Origin: Halobacillus yeomjeoni
GTDB lineage: Bacteria; Bacillota; Bacilli; Bacillales; Halobacillaceae
Assembly: GCF_020171525.1 (NCBI RefSeq)
Contig: NZ_JAIVAI010000004.1
Coordinates: forward strand, 62,001-126,000
DNA: 64,000 bases
Direction: 5' to 3'
A program made the translations under genes and the position numbers. Under the pieces are notes generated by a model. The model was not told the origin of the DNA. It did not search any database and saw only the letters and a list, made by a program, of their open reading frames with translations. Each line of letters starts with the position of its first letter. Within the stretch, counting starts at the first letter, position 1. Below, one piece after another: positions 29,478 through 38,146 of this stretch.

Positions 29478-29588
29478 ATGAAATCATACCTTTCCGTTAC
29501 CACTGATCCTGTTTCCGCATCTCTTGTTTGTCACCATTATAGCGGCTTCATATGGAAATAAAAAGCAATATCCCGGAAAGGATTCTAA

Positions 29589-29759
29589 GGCTCTATTAAA
29601 GTTTACCTGTTCATTTATTCACTTCGAGAGGTTGTTGAGTGTGTGAGTGCCTTAGAAAGCGGACCCTTATCCGCACTCGTCACGAGATGCAATTAGAATC
29701 GATCCCAATACTTGCCTAGGGTTGGATAAATAAAAACGACACTAGATATTAACAGAGCT
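29589..29759. repeat. Degenerate MITE-like repeat
   Basis: The left end GGCTCTATTAAAG (29589-29601) and about 20 further bases resemble the left end of the intact element at 58500. The right end (TTAACAGAGCT, to about 29759) is the inverted counterpart with mismatches. About 170 bp, no clear target duplication, no coding capacity. A short GCGGA/TCCGC hairpin lies inside. Reads as a shortened, decayed relative of the 58500-58894 element, in the gap between putC and putR. Confidence 0.45.
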
Positions 29760-29771
29760 TTAAATAAAGAA

Positions 29772-29802
29772 AACACCCCGAACTCATTAGGCTCGGGGTG
29801 TT
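29772..29802 (-). terminator. Terminator of the putBC operon
   Basis: AACACCCCGA...TCGGGGTGTT stem just after the P5C dehydrogenase stop, T-run on the minus strand. Confidence 0.85.
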
Positions 29803-29821
29803 AAGATTCTATTGAATAGTA

Positions 29822-31369
29822 TTAATATCTTTCAGAAATGGTCTTCGCCTGCATATGCAGCGCTAGATAGTCCGGTCCGCCAGCTTTGGAGTCTGTACCT
29901 GACATCTTGAAGCCTCCGAATGGCTGATAACCGACGATGGCACCTGTGCAGTTACGGTTGAAATACAAGTTTCCGACGTGGAAGTCGTATTTCGCTTTTT
30001 CCAAGTGGTCTCGATTGTCTGAGATCACTGCGCCGGTAAGGCCGTACTCCGTGTTGTTGGCAATTTTAATGGCTTCATCAAAGTCCTTCGCTTTTGTGAA
30101 GCAGACGACAGGACCGAAGATTTCTTCCTGCTGCATACGGGAATTAGGGTCAAGGTCTGCGAAAATCGTCGGTTCAATGAAGTAACCTTTGGAGTCGTCC
30201 CCTTTTCCTCCAGTTACAAGACGTCCTTCTTGTTTACCGATTTCAATATAGCTCATGATTTTATCATAAGCGCTTTGATCTACGACAGGACCCATATAAA
30301 CATTTTCTTCAGAAGCGTTCCCGACCGTAAGTTTTTCCGCGCGCTCTTTCACCATTTCCAACACTTCATCATAAACATCTTCATGAATGACGGCTCTGGA
30401 ACCGGAAGAGCATTTTTGTCCTGAGAAGCCGAATGCTGATATGATGATCGCTTCTGCGGCTGTTTCAAGGTCCGCTTCCTTATCAACGACGACAGTATCT
30501 TTACCACCCATTTCAGCAATTACTTGTTTAATGTGATTCTGTCCTTCCTGGATGACAGAAGCACGTTCCATGATCCGTGTTCCTACGTCACGGGATCCAG
30601 TAAAGGAAATAAGGGCAGTTTTCGGATGGTCGACAAGGTAATCGCCTACTTCTTTACCGCTGCCTGGAACAAAATTCAGCACACCTTTCGGAAGACCTGC
30701 TTCTTCAAGCACTTCTACGAATTTCGCAGCTATGACCGGGCTGTTACTAGCCGGTTTCATGACTACGGTGCTTCCAGTGACTAGAGGAGCTACTGTCGTT
30801 CCTGCCATGATTGCAAGTGCCAAGTTCCATGGTGGAATGACAACGGCTACACCTGTAGATGTGTAAATATAGCGGTTTTCTTCACCAGGGCGGCTTTCTA
30901 CTGCTTTTCCTTCTTTCAACTCAATCATTTGGCGTCCGTAATATTCAAGGAAGTCAATCGCTTCTGCCGTATCGGCATCGGCTTCTTTCCATGGCTTTCC
31001 TACTTCATGAACAAGATATGCAGAAAACTCATGCTTGCGGCGTCGAATGATATTTGCAGCACGGAATAAAATTTCCGCTCTTGCTCTTGGATCCCATTTT
31101 CTCCAGCTTTCAAACGACTCGGACGCTGACTGCATCGCCTTTTCTGCTAGATCTTCATTCGCTTTTGATACCGTTCCGACCACTTGTTTCGTATTTGCCG
31201 GGTTGGTAGAGGTGATAACATCATCCGTACGAATTCTTTCGCCATCAATCAACAAATCGTAATGTTGACCTAATTCCCCTTTCACTTTCTTCAACGCTTC
31301 CTCGAAAGCTTTTTTATTTTCCTCTACTGAAAAATCTGTGAATGGCTCATGTTTATAAGCGGTGACCAT
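29822..31369 (-). CDS. putC: 1-pyrroline-5-carboxylate dehydrogenase
   Basis: NAD-dependent aldehyde dehydrogenase converting P5C/glutamate semialdehyde to glutamate in proline (and arginine) catabolism. 515 residues, the exact size of RocA/PutC in B. subtilis. Catalytic Cys320 is in [12 protein letters not shown], general-base Glu286 in [14 protein letters not shown], and the cofactor loop in [12 protein letters not shown] (about 255-266). A good RBS precedes the ATG. It is 30 bases downstream of putB, and PutR follows, so I call it PutC rather than RocA; the two names cannot be separated on sequence alone. Confidence 0.93.
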   Translation of the reverse strand: MVTAYKHEPFTDFSVEENKKAFEEALKKVKGELGQHYDLLIDGERIRTDDVITSTNPANTKQVVGTVSKANEDLAEKAMQSASESFESWRKWDPRARAEILFRAANIIRRRKHEFSAYLVHEVGKPWKEADADTAEAIDFLEYYGRQMIELKEGKAVESRPGEENRYIYTSTGVAVVIPPWNLALAIMAGTTVAPLVTGSTVVMKPASNSPVIAAKFVEVLEEAGLPKGVLNFVPGSGKEVGDYLVDHPKTALISFTGSRDVGTRIMERASVIQEGQNHIKQVIAEMGGKDTVVVDKEADLETAAEAIIISAFGFSGQKCSSGSRAVIHEDVYDEVLEMVKERAEKLTVGNASEENVYMGPVVDQSAYDKIMSYIEIGKQEGRLVTGGKGDDSKGYFIEPTIFADLDPNSRMQQEEIFGPVVCFTKAKDFDEAIKIANNTEYGLTGAVISDNRDHLEKAKYDFHVGNLYFNRNCTGAIVGYQPFGGFKMSGTDSKAGGPDYLALHMQAKTISERY

Positions 31370-31399
31370 GTTGACATACTCCTTTCCATAATCAATGAT

Positions 31400-32317
31400 T
31401 TATTTGCAAAATATTCCTTTGATCGCAAAGGCAATATTCGCCGGCCTTTCTGCTAAACGCCGCATGAAATACCCATACCAATCTTCTCCGTAAGGCATAT
31501 ACACACGGACGTTATACCCTTCATTCAATAAATCTTTCTGCATCTGATTACGCATTCCGTAAAGCATTTGAAATTCAAAACGCTCATTCGGAATATCATG
31601 TTCTTCAACCAGTTTTTTCGTGTAATCGACGATCGCATCATCGTGACTGGCAATGGCTGTGTAGTGACCATTCAGAAGGTTCTTCTTGATTAAGTGCTTC
31701 AAATTCTTATCGACACTTTCTTTATCAGGAAAAGCTACTTTCCCTGATTCCTTATACGCCCCCTTCACAAGACGCAGGTAAGGTTTGCAGGCATCCAACT
31801 CATCCAAATCTTTATCTGAACGATATAAATAAGATTGGACGACTGTACCCAGATTTTCATACTTGTCTTTCAACTCTTTATAAATTTCAAGTGTAGCTTC
31901 ACAACGCGAAGAGTCCTCCATATCAATCGTTACCGTTACCCCTCGTTTCTCAGCTTCCTCGAGGATCGTCTCCATATTTTCAATCACAAGTTCTCGGTTG
32001 ATATCCAGTCCAAGTGACGTCAATTTTAAGGAGACTTCTGAATTCAATTGATGATTGGCAATTGATTGTATGCAGCGGGTGCACTCCTGTGCTCGGTCGC
32101 GTGCTTCTGCTTCACAATTTACAAATTCACCTAAATGGTCGACAGTGACCTGTAACCCTTCATGATTCAATTGCTGAATTAACGGAATTGCTTGAGAGAA
32201 TGTTTCCCCTCCGACTATCTTGTCAGCCCCAAATCTCTTTCCAAAACGCTTCGCAAAGCGGTCTAATAATTTGTTGTTGGATAGGTATAAGAAAAAATTC
32301 TTGCTGATGGCTTCCAA
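31400..32317 (-). CDS. putB: Proline dehydrogenase
   Basis: FAD enzyme oxidising proline to P5C, first step of proline catabolism, passing electrons to the respiratory chain. About 305 residues, the monofunctional Gram-positive type. Barrel motifs include RLVKGAYKESGKVAF (substrate/FAD region), FQMLYGMRN and RVYMPYGEDWYGYFMRRLAERP, the last being the C-terminal signature with the paired arginines binding proline. The start is uncertain: GTG at 32326 and 32323 overlap the RBS AAAGGAG too closely, so TTG 32317 is preferred. Operon with putC. Confidence 0.93.
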   Translation of the reverse strand: MEAISKNFFLYLSNNKLLDRFAKRFGKRFGADKIVGGETFSQAIPLIQQLNHEGLQVTVDHLGEFVNCEAEARDRAQECTRCIQSIANHQLNSEVSLKLTSLGLDINRELVIENMETILEEAEKRGVTVTIDMEDSSRCEATLEIYKELKDKYENLGTVVQSYLYRSDKDLDELDACKPYLRLVKGAYKESGKVAFPDKESVDKNLKHLIKKNLLNGHYTAIASHDDAIVDYTKKLVEEHDIPNERFEFQMLYGMRNQMQKDLLNEGYNVRVYMPYGEDWYGYFMRRLAERPANIAFAIKGIFCK

Positions 32318-32415
32318 GATCACCACACTCCTTTCGTCTTTCTCCTATCAGGAACCATGTGGTTACTTCAGGTGAAATGGCTGAATTATTTAACTGTTGT
32401 GAAAATTATAACGTT

Positions 32416-32442
32416 ATTGTAAGTGCTTCCACAACGTGTCAA
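32416..32442 (-). promoter_or_regulatory. Promoter of putBC with embedded cre-like site
   Basis: Minus strand TTGACA (32437-32442), 15-base spacer, TACAAT (32416-32421). The short spacer is typical of activator-dependent promoters, fitting PutR. A cre-like sequence TGTAAGTGCTTCCA (32418-32431) overlaps it but lacks the central CG. Confidence 0.5.
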
Positions 32443-32484
32443 GACCACAAACATCCGACCATAGTTTTATAGTTTAAGCACAAT

Positions 32485-32519
32485 CAAAAAAGACCCTGGA
32501 CGAATTCACCCAGGGTCTT
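32485..32519 (-). terminator. Terminator after the NUDIX gene
   Basis: GACCCTGG...CCAGGGTC stem, T-run on the minus strand; about 135 bases downstream of the NUDIX stop. No gene with a start codon is visible in the gap. Confidence 0.8.
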
Positions 32520-32653
32520 CCTATATTTTCTAGTTCATATTTTTTATAAAACATCATGTACGACTTGGACAGCTGCAAATGCATTTTTTCCACACCATTT
32601 GATCAGCCTTTTCGGAACACAGATTACAAATCCTCTGGTTAAATTAGATCCTC

Positions 32654-33271
32654 TTAACGAATCATGTCTATGAAGTGATTCAACACTTTAGCAGTCAGCC
32701 CCCAGATCACCTTGTCTTCATAAAAATAAAAAAGTTCCTCGACAGGCCGTGTCTGCCACTTATAATTTTCCCCTCCCGGTATTAAGTGATAAGGAAAATC
32801 TTCATCCGGCTTCACTTCGAAATGAACGTGGTGGACTTTTGGCTCGTTCTCTAGAAAAAAGGCAAGGGGAACTGTAAACACCTCTTCTACTTCATCAGGG
32901 TTAGGATTCATATCTGTCACTTCACAATTCATAAAGCCTACATAAGTGTGAACCATCATCCTGAATGGAGAAACTAAGTAATCGAATGGATACACATGAG
33001 TGATATGTTCAGCTCCTACCCCTAATTCCTCTGTCGCTTCACGGACGGCGGCATCTTGTTCCATATCATCTTCGGCATCCACTTTTCCTCCTGGGAAACA
33101 GATTTCACCAGGCTGACGACGCATTTTATGAGACCGTACTTCAAACACAAGATGCAGTTCTCCTTCTTTTTGAATCAGCGGGAGGAGAATCGAATACTCA
33201 GAAACGGAATTTTTCCCCAGCACAGAAGGGCTGTGCTGTTTCATCTTCTCTAAAATGGACTCGAAATTCAT
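32654..33271 (-). CDS. CoA-pyrophosphatase-type NUDIX hydrolase
   Basis: NUDIX hydrolase of about 205 residues. The region VRSHKMRRQPGEICFPGG carries the SX3RX3GX3FPGG signature that marks coenzyme A diphosphatases (NudL/YeaB type), and the NUDIX box follows as GGKVDAED...VREATEELGV with a slightly longer spacer than the canonical GX5EX7REUXEEXGU. It would cleave CoA or its oxidised forms to 3',5'-ADP and phosphopantetheine. The frame extends to 33352 but GAGGTGAAAGGA before the ATG at 33271 sets the start. Confidence 0.88.
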   Translation of the reverse strand: MNFESILEKMKQHSPSVLGKNSVSEYSILLPLIQKEGELHLVFEVRSHKMRRQPGEICFPGGKVDAEDDMEQDAAVREATEELGVGAEHITHVYPFDYLVSPFRMMVHTYVGFMNCEVTDMNPNPDEVEEVFTVPLAFFLENEPKVHHVHFEVKPDEDFPYHLIPGGENYKWQTRPVEELFYFYEDKVIWGLTAKVLNHFIDMIR

Positions 33272-33350
33272 TCCTTTCACCTCGTCATCTCTTTTTCTCA
33301 TACTATAACAGACAATATCAATTTCAGAATAAAAAGATGGGCGGCAAAGC

Positions 33351-33380
33351 AAAGACCTTACTCTTTACCGTAAGGTCTTT
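33351..33380 (-). terminator. Terminator after the lipoprotein gene
   Basis: AAAGACCTTAC...GTAAGGTCTTT perfect stem directly after the stop at 33387. The better T-run is on the plus strand, so efficiency on the minus strand is uncertain. Confidence 0.6.
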
Positions 33381-33386
33381 TTCATT

Positions 33387-34181
33387 TTATTGTGCACTCA
33401 GAGCTGTGAGGGCATCTATTTCATTAAATTGAGTTTCATCCTGAAATGCTGCCATATCCCAACCACGAGCGAAAGACCAGTGATGTATGTCCGAAACCAT
33501 ATAGGAACGTGTCACGTCAGTACTTTCGTCTTCATACTTTTCCATTGCCAACACAGAACTTTCTCCAAGGACAAAAACCAATAACTCCAGGCTTCCTGTC
33601 AAACTTTTCTGTTCTTCCGTAGCTTGATAAATCGTTCCAGGGAAATCATTGATAAAGGAATCGGATAATAATTTACCATCTTCCATACTTGAGTCCGCTT
33701 GAAGATAGTTGACTCCGAGATCATCGAAGACAACCATAAGCTTCTCACTATACCAGGCATCAATAAAGGTATAATCGTACCGTTCATTGTCCATCTTCTC
33801 TATAGGTTCGCCCAACGTTTGGATCACTTGATTATTGGAATCACCCGTGAAGACCCCATTCATACCAAAGGTGTTCGTAGAAAGATCTATTCCAATATCA
33901 ATGGAGGGCATAGGTTCTCCCATCTGTTCTGAAAACTCATCAGATGAACCTTTTTCTGAAGTTTTACTTTCGCTCTTTGGTTCACCAGAAGCTGGTGTAG
34001 TCTCACTTCCCTCTTCTTCAGGTTGGTCTTGAGAACTCTCCTCCCCAGGTTTTGAAGTCTCTTCTTTATTTTCTCCTGATTCAGTTACATCCATCGAAGT
34101 CACTGCTTCGGGTGTCGATGTGTTGCAGGCCACTAATGTCATGAGAATAATAGTCATAAGCATCAATAAAAATCTTTTCAT
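33387..34181 (-). CDS. Acidic lipoprotein (DUF4309/YjgB-like)
   Basis: 264 residues, exported and lipid-anchored: signal peptide MKRFLLMLMTIILMTLVAC with the lipobox ending in Cys19. An unstructured Glu/Ser-rich linker (about 25-90) precedes a folded part with DSNNQVIQTLGEPIEK (about 118-133), YVFDDLGV-like strands (VVFDDLGVNYLQ) and an FPGTIYQATEE segment, which resembles the DUF4309 domain of YjgB-type Bacillus proteins. Function unknown. AAGGAGC precedes the ATG. Single-gene unit on the outer face of the membrane. Confidence 0.75.
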   Translation of the reverse strand: MKRFLLMLMTIILMTLVACNTSTPEAVTSMDVTESGENKEETSKPGEESSQDQPEEEGSETTPASGEPKSESKTSEKGSSDEFSEQMGEPMPSIDIGIDLSTNTFGMNGVFTGDSNNQVIQTLGEPIEKMDNERYDYTFIDAWYSEKLMVVFDDLGVNYLQADSSMEDGKLLSDSFINDFPGTIYQATEEQKSLTGSLELLVFVLGESSVLAMEKYEDESTDVTRSYMVSDIHHWSFARGWDMAAFQDETQFNEIDALTALSAQ

Positions 34182-34340
34182 GTTTTTAGCTCCTTAAAAA
34201 TACTCTATGAATAAATCTATTTTACTTTGAATCGAGAAATATAAAACTAGGGTATAGGACCTGTTTTTTTATTTGCTTTGCAAGTTTTTTTCTGGTAACT
34301 TTATGTTAACTGAATATTTCTTATTCTAAGACAATTAGGG

Positions 34341-34515
34341 TAAGGATAGAGGTGCAAATACATGAGTACACAAGAGGAGGAGAATGGGCTCCAGAGATTC
34401 TTGTGGAAAGGGGAATTTGCCGAAGCGGATGAAATCTCATTTTTCTGAAGCTGGTTCTGAAGCTGAATAAGTTCAGGACTGTCATATAGGAAACTATATG
34501 GAGGGCTATCGTACG
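34341..34515 (+). promoter_or_regulatory. Lysine riboswitch (L-box) aptamer
   Basis: Conserved L-box elements occur in order and spacing: GATAGAGGTGC (from 34345), an AGTA segment (AGTACACAAG), GGGGAATTTGCCGAAGC (34410-34426), GCTGG (about 34450), GACTGTC, and GGAGGGCTATC (34500-34510). GATAG (34345-34349) pairs with CTATC (34506-34510) as P1. It matches the lysC leader of B. subtilis in these blocks. The terminator at 34540-34572 is its expression platform, so lysine should switch off dapA. Confidence 0.93.
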
Positions 34516-34539
34516 CAGAAGCGGTAAACATGTTTCTAC

Positions 34540-34572
34540 GGCAGCAACGAAGCCTTCGTTGCTGCCTTTTTG
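34540..34572 (+). terminator. Riboswitch-controlled terminator
   Basis: GGCAGCAACGAA-GCC-TTCGTTGCTGCC followed by TTTTTG on the plus strand. It lies between the lysine aptamer and dapA. Confidence 0.9.
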
Positions 34573-34635
34573 TTTTCCTGCATCCAGCCCTCACGACCTC
34601 GAAAGTATTTCAAATCTTACAAAGGGTGTGAGGTA

Positions 34636-35529
34636 ATGAATTTCGGAGAAGTAATTACAGCCATGGTCACCCCGTTCGACCAACAGGGAGACATTGATTT
34701 TGAAGCAACCAGGAATCTGATCGACCACTTACTAGCCAATGGTTCGGATGCTCTTGTGATCGCAGGTACCACAGGGGAATCTCCAACGCTTACAACTGAG
34801 GAAAAAGTACGTTTATTTAAGTTTGTCGTTGAATATGTCAACAAACGAGTACCTGTCATTGCAGGCACGGGATCGAATAATACTCAAGCATCCGTTGAAC
34901 TGACAAAACAGGCAGAGAACGCAGGGGTGGACGCCGTCATGCTCGTGACCCCATATTACAACAAGCCATCCCAGGAAGGAATGTACCAGCATTTCCGTAC
35001 CATTGCAGCAGCAACCTCTCTTCCAGTGATGCTGTACAATATACCAGGTCGAAGTATTGTGAACTTACTTCCTGAAACGATTGTCCGTTTAGCTGAAATT
35101 GAAAATATCGTTTCTGTGAAAGAAGCAAGCGGTGACTTGGATATGGCTACAGAAATCATCAGCCAGGTACCAGAGGATTTTTCTGTATACAGTGGTGAAG
35201 ACTCGAACACTCTTCCATTCATCGCCATAGGAGGAACCGGCATCGTTTCAGTTTCTGCTCACGTCATCGGTAATGAAATGCAGAAAATGATCCAAAGCTA
35301 TCGTAATGGAGATGTTCTTTATGCCGCGAGTCTTCATCGAAAGATCGTACCCGTCATGAATGCGGTTTTCTCAGCGCCAAGTCCCTCTCCAGTCAAGGCG
35401 CTTTTGAATAGAACAGGTATCGAAGTCGGATCTGTCCGTCTTCCTATGCTGCCTTTGAATGACGAAGAAACGGATGCTTTAGTGAAAATCCTTGATACGG
35501 TACAGGAAAAAGAAATCAGTGTTGTGTAA
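34636..35529 (+). CDS. dapA: 4-hydroxy-tetrahydrodipicolinate synthase
   Basis: Condenses pyruvate with aspartate semialdehyde, first branch step of lysine and diaminopimelate (and dipicolinate) synthesis. 297 residues. The Schiff-base lysine is Lys162 in VSVKEASGDL; Tyr134 in LYNIPGRS and Thr45-46 in AGTTGESPTL complete the active-site set. Upstream frame to 34570 runs through the riboswitch terminator and is not real; GGGTGTGAGG before ATG 34636 sets the start. Control by the lysine riboswitch confirms a biosynthetic role rather than a sialate or KDG aldolase of the same fold. Confidence 0.95.
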   Translation: MNFGEVITAMVTPFDQQGDIDFEATRNLIDHLLANGSDALVIAGTTGESPTLTTEEKVRLFKFVVEYVNKRVPVIAGTGSNNTQASVELTKQAENAGVDAVMLVTPYYNKPSQEGMYQHFRTIAAATSLPVMLYNIPGRSIVNLLPETIVRLAEIENIVSVKEASGDLDMATEIISQVPEDFSVYSGEDSNTLPFIAIGGTGIVSVSAHVIGNEMQKMIQSYRNGDVLYAASLHRKIVPVMNAVFSAPSPSPVKALLNRTGIEVGSVRLPMLPLNDEETDALVKILDTVQEKEISVV

Positions 35530-35533
35530 ATAA

Positions 35534-35568
35534 AAAAACAGCCTTCAATTACTTTGAAGGCTGTTTTT
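35534..35568. terminator. Bidirectional terminator
   Basis: AAAAACAGCCTTCAA-TTAC-TTTGAAGGCTGTTTTT between convergent dapA and the acidic-tailed protein gene. Confidence 0.9.
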
Positions 35569-35572
35569 CATA

Positions 35573-36598
35573 TCAATCATCATCTTCGTCTTCGTCTTCA
35601 TCTTCTTCATTCTCTTCTTCGTCTTCATCTTCTTCATAATGATCCTCATCATCATATTGGCTGGAAGAATTAGAAACTAATAATTCGGCGTAATTATCTT
35701 GGATGAAACCGACTAAAATACCAAGCGTCTGCCCTTTGAAGCGATCCGGCACTGACTTCCCACCTGGATCAGAAAAATATAGTGTATCTTTATCTTCACT
35801 ATAGTAATAACCTATGTCTTGTAACGCATGTTGAAGATCCACAGGCAGTTCTGTCATCCCTGTTTGATTCATAAAGTATGTTGTCGGGTAAATCCACACA
35901 TCAACATCATCAATGCCTGTCTCTACTACAAACAAATCGTAGTCATATTGAGTGATCCACTGATTTTTTGAGAATATGGAGACACCTGTACCTTCAAGAG
36001 CGGAGATCCCCGTCAGATTGGTTCCGAAGATTTCGTTAATGATGTTCCTGATTGTTCCCCCATCCATTTCCCCGTTATACGATTCGAAATACAAGTCCAT
36101 AATTTCAACTTTGGATAAAGATAAAATGTATTCATCTAAAGGTTCGTCTATCTCATCTTCATCCAAAGAAGCTTTGACCCCTTCAATGATGAAGTCTTCG
36201 AACGTACTAACCTGCTTTCCGGCATCCAATTGAGAGATTTCCTCTAGATCAATGCCATAAATTTGTTCGACGGTTTCACGGATTTTCTTAGGTTCTACTT
36301 TCTTTTCATAGGATTCGAGATAATGGTCCATCGCTTCCGCTTTGGACATCTGGTTTACTAAGACCAATGCTTCCTCGAACTCAAGCTCTTCTTCACGATT
36401 CTTTTCTAAAACTTCAATAATTCCTTTAGTGATCTCTTTTGTATATTTAAGATCTTCTTTATCAGCTTCTTCTACTTCTTCCTGCCAGTCATCAGCATAG
36501 ATATGTACCGGCGCCACCGTTCCAAATGTTCCTAGAGCTAATACTAAAGTCATGATGATGAACCATTTCGATCGTTCATTGTTCCATAATTCCATCAT
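35573..36598 (-). CDS. Exported repeat protein with polyacidic C-terminal tail
   Basis: 341 residues, function unknown. A signal peptide (WFIIMTLVLALGTFGTVAP, about 12-30) ends near YADD. Two copies of a repeat of about 45 residues follow: KAEAMDHYLESYEKK... (about 90-138) and KVEIMDLYFESYNGE... (about 162-210), each continuing IRxxxxxIxGxxLxxIS. A third part (215-310) is hydrophobic-polar and probably folded. The last 27 residues are almost only Asp and Glu. Two tandem ATGs at 36598 and 36595 follow AAGGAGG; 36595 has the better spacing. Neighbouring gene 37337-38146 also has an acidic tail. Confidence 0.8.
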   Translation of the reverse strand: MMELWNNERSKWFIIMTLVLALGTFGTVAPVHIYADDWQEEVEEADKEDLKYTKEITKGIIEVLEKNREEELEFEEALVLVNQMSKAEAMDHYLESYEKKVEPKKIRETVEQIYGIDLEEISQLDAGKQVSTFEDFIIEGVKASLDEDEIDEPLDEYILSLSKVEIMDLYFESYNGEMDGGTIRNIINEIFGTNLTGISALEGTGVSIFSKNQWITQYDYDLFVVETGIDDVDVWIYPTTYFMNQTGMTELPVDLQHALQDIGYYYSEDKDTLYFSDPGGKSVPDRFKGQTLGILVGFIQDNYAELLVSNSSSQYDDEDHYEEDEDEEENEEDEDEDEDDD

Positions 36599-36808
36599 TT
36601 CATCCTCCTTGGTAAAAATTAAAACTAAAGTAACCCCCTAAAACACCTATAACCTATATTGTAGATATCGGTCGAACTTCCACTTTTTTTAGAAAATTTT
36701 TCAATAATATAAGGATATATTTTCATTTTATTCAGCTTGTATTATATTGCACACTGCGTTTGAATATAATTAACCTCTATACTCCACCTTGGGTGAGGAG
36801 ATGATGGA

Positions 36809-37279
36809 TTGGATCACACCTATTTCATGAAAAAAGCTATCCAAATGGCCAGTGATAATGTGTCAGACAACAGTGGTGGACCTTTCGGCGCCATCGTTGT
36901 TAAAGATGGAAAAATCATCGGCCGAGGAAAGAATGAAGTGACCAAAACAAACGACCCTACCGCTCATGCCGAAGTGCAGGCAATAAGGGAAGCATGTGAT
37001 ACATTAAAAGATTTTCAATTGACCGAGTGCATCATCTACACCAGCTGCGAACCTTGCCCGATGTGTATCGGGGCGATTTACTGGGCGAGACCGAAAGCCG
37101 TTTACTATGCGTGCACGAAAGAGGAAGCTAAAGAGATCGGATTTGATGATCAGTTTATTTATGAAGAAATCGAGCTTCCCGTAGGAAAGCGGAGAATAAA
37201 GATGGAGCAGATCATAACCGACAATTACAATGAGCCGTTCAGGTTATGGGATGGTTCTACTACTAAGAGAGAGTACTAA
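36809..37279 (+). CDS. guaD: Guanine deaminase
   Basis: Zinc-dependent deaminase of the CDA fold converting guanine to xanthine in purine salvage. 156 residues, same length as B. subtilis GuaD and very similar in motif order: zinc ligands His53 in TAHAEVQAIR with catalytic Glu55, then Cys83 and Cys86 in SCEPCPMCIGAIYWARP, and the C-terminal REY that reaches the neighbouring subunit. Start is TTG at 36809, eight bases after GGTGAGGAG; two nearer ATGs (36801, 36804) are out of frame and open only a nine- or ten-codon frame. Single-gene unit. Confidence 0.94.
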   Translation: MDHTYFMKKAIQMASDNVSDNSGGPFGAIVVKDGKIIGRGKNEVTKTNDPTAHAEVQAIREACDTLKDFQLTECIIYTSCEPCPMCIGAIYWARPKAVYYACTKEEAKEIGFDDQFIYEEIELPVGKRRIKMEQIITDNYNEPFRLWDGSTTKREY

Positions 37280-37296
37280 TAGATGAGAACAGTAAA

Positions 37297-37329
37297 GAAG
37301 CCTACGGTGCAGTCAACACCGTAGGCTTC
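37297..37329. terminator. Bidirectional terminator
   Basis: GAAGCCTACGGTG, seven-base loop, CACCGTAGGCTTC between convergent guaD and the SGNH hydrolase gene. Confidence 0.88.
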
Positions 37330-37336
37330 TTTATAT

Positions 37337-38146
37337 TTAGTCTTCATCTTCTTCATTATCATCATCGTTTTCATCTTCAAAATGACCTTCGAAGAAGTCT
37401 TTTTGTTGAATGGACTTCCAGAATTCATCTGCTATTACCTCGTATCCTTCTTTACTTAGGTGGATATCAGCAGGGTTAGGAAGGTACTTTACGTAATTTT
37501 GAGCAATAACTTCTTCAGCAGGTATAAAAGTATAACCGTAAAAATCTGTATATATTTCTATTATACTATTTAAATTATTTAGCAGAGGAATTATTTGCGT
37601 TTGTTCTTCTATACTCTTATAAGGAAAAGCATTATAGTAGCCCATAACATAAACATTTGCATTTGGATTAGTTCTTTTTATTTTATCTAGTGCTTCAGGG
37701 AGATTATTAGATACATTATTTAGAGCACTAGTAAAGGCTGGTGGATCACATGTTTTAAAGTCAATCTCATTTTCTGTTATATCACATGTTTTAAGAGCGT
37801 TTATAAAATCATTCGCACCGATCGTAATGGTTATAAGCTCTGCTTCTTCAATCTCTTCTATCACGTCTTCATTTTTAAGTACTGATAGTAAATGTGAAGT
37901 TGTATGACCTGCGACACCAAAGTTTTCATAATCTACATCGTAACCCGAACTTTCCATTTTGGCAGCCAGATAATCCACATAGCCTAAATCATAACCGCCG
38001 TAATATGTCATTCCTGCAGTCACAGAATCTCCCAAAGCTACGTAATCGACTTCCCGCTCGTCCCCATCAGCATAAACGGCAGGCGCCAAAGAACCGAACA
38101 TAATAAAAACGACCATGAGAACAGACAACTTTTTCAACCAATTCAT
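37337..38146 (-). CDS. Secreted SGNH/GDSL hydrolase with acidic tail
   Basis: 269 residues with an N-terminal signal peptide (LSVLMVVFIMFGSLAPAVYA). SGNH blocks are in order: VALGDSVTAG with the Ser nucleophile (about residue 40), the Gly in VAGHTTSH, GANDF with Asn, and NPADIHLSKEGY with the catalytic His near residue 232. Probably an extracellular esterase or lipase; substrate unknown. The last 16 residues are nearly all Asp/Glu/Asn. The middle of the gene is more AT-rich than its neighbours. GGGAGGG precedes the ATG. Single-gene unit. Confidence 0.88.
   Translation of the reverse strand: MNWLKKLSVLMVVFIMFGSLAPAVYADGDEREVDYVALGDSVTAGMTYYGGYDLGYVDYLAAKMESSGYDVDYENFGVAGHTTSHLLSVLKNEDVIEEIEEAELITITIGANDFINALKTCDITENEIDFKTCDPPAFTSALNNVSNNLPEALDKIKRTNPNANVYVMGYYNAFPYKSIEEQTQIIPLLNNLNSIIEIYTDFYGYTFIPAEEVIAQNYVKYLPNPADIHLSKEGYEVIADEFWKSIQQKDFFEGHFEDENDDDNEEDED

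Noticed and set aside
29589-29759. Reading the repeat between putC and putR as a PutR operator
   Set aside because: Its ends match the MITE at 58500, which explains it better than a regulatory site.
32545-32640. Open minus-strand frame (...GFVICVPKRLIKWCGK...) after the NUDIX gene
   Set aside because: Looks protein-like, but no ATG, GTG or TTG start with a ribosome-binding site; at most a relic.
34301-34594. Minus-strand frame over the riboswitch
   Set aside because: Antisense shadow of the lysine riboswitch and terminator.
37337-38146. Possible loss of the catalytic Asp in the SGNH hydrolase (ADIH instead of DxxH)
   Set aside because: The NPxDIH form is common in this branch of the family, so I do not claim an inactive enzyme.
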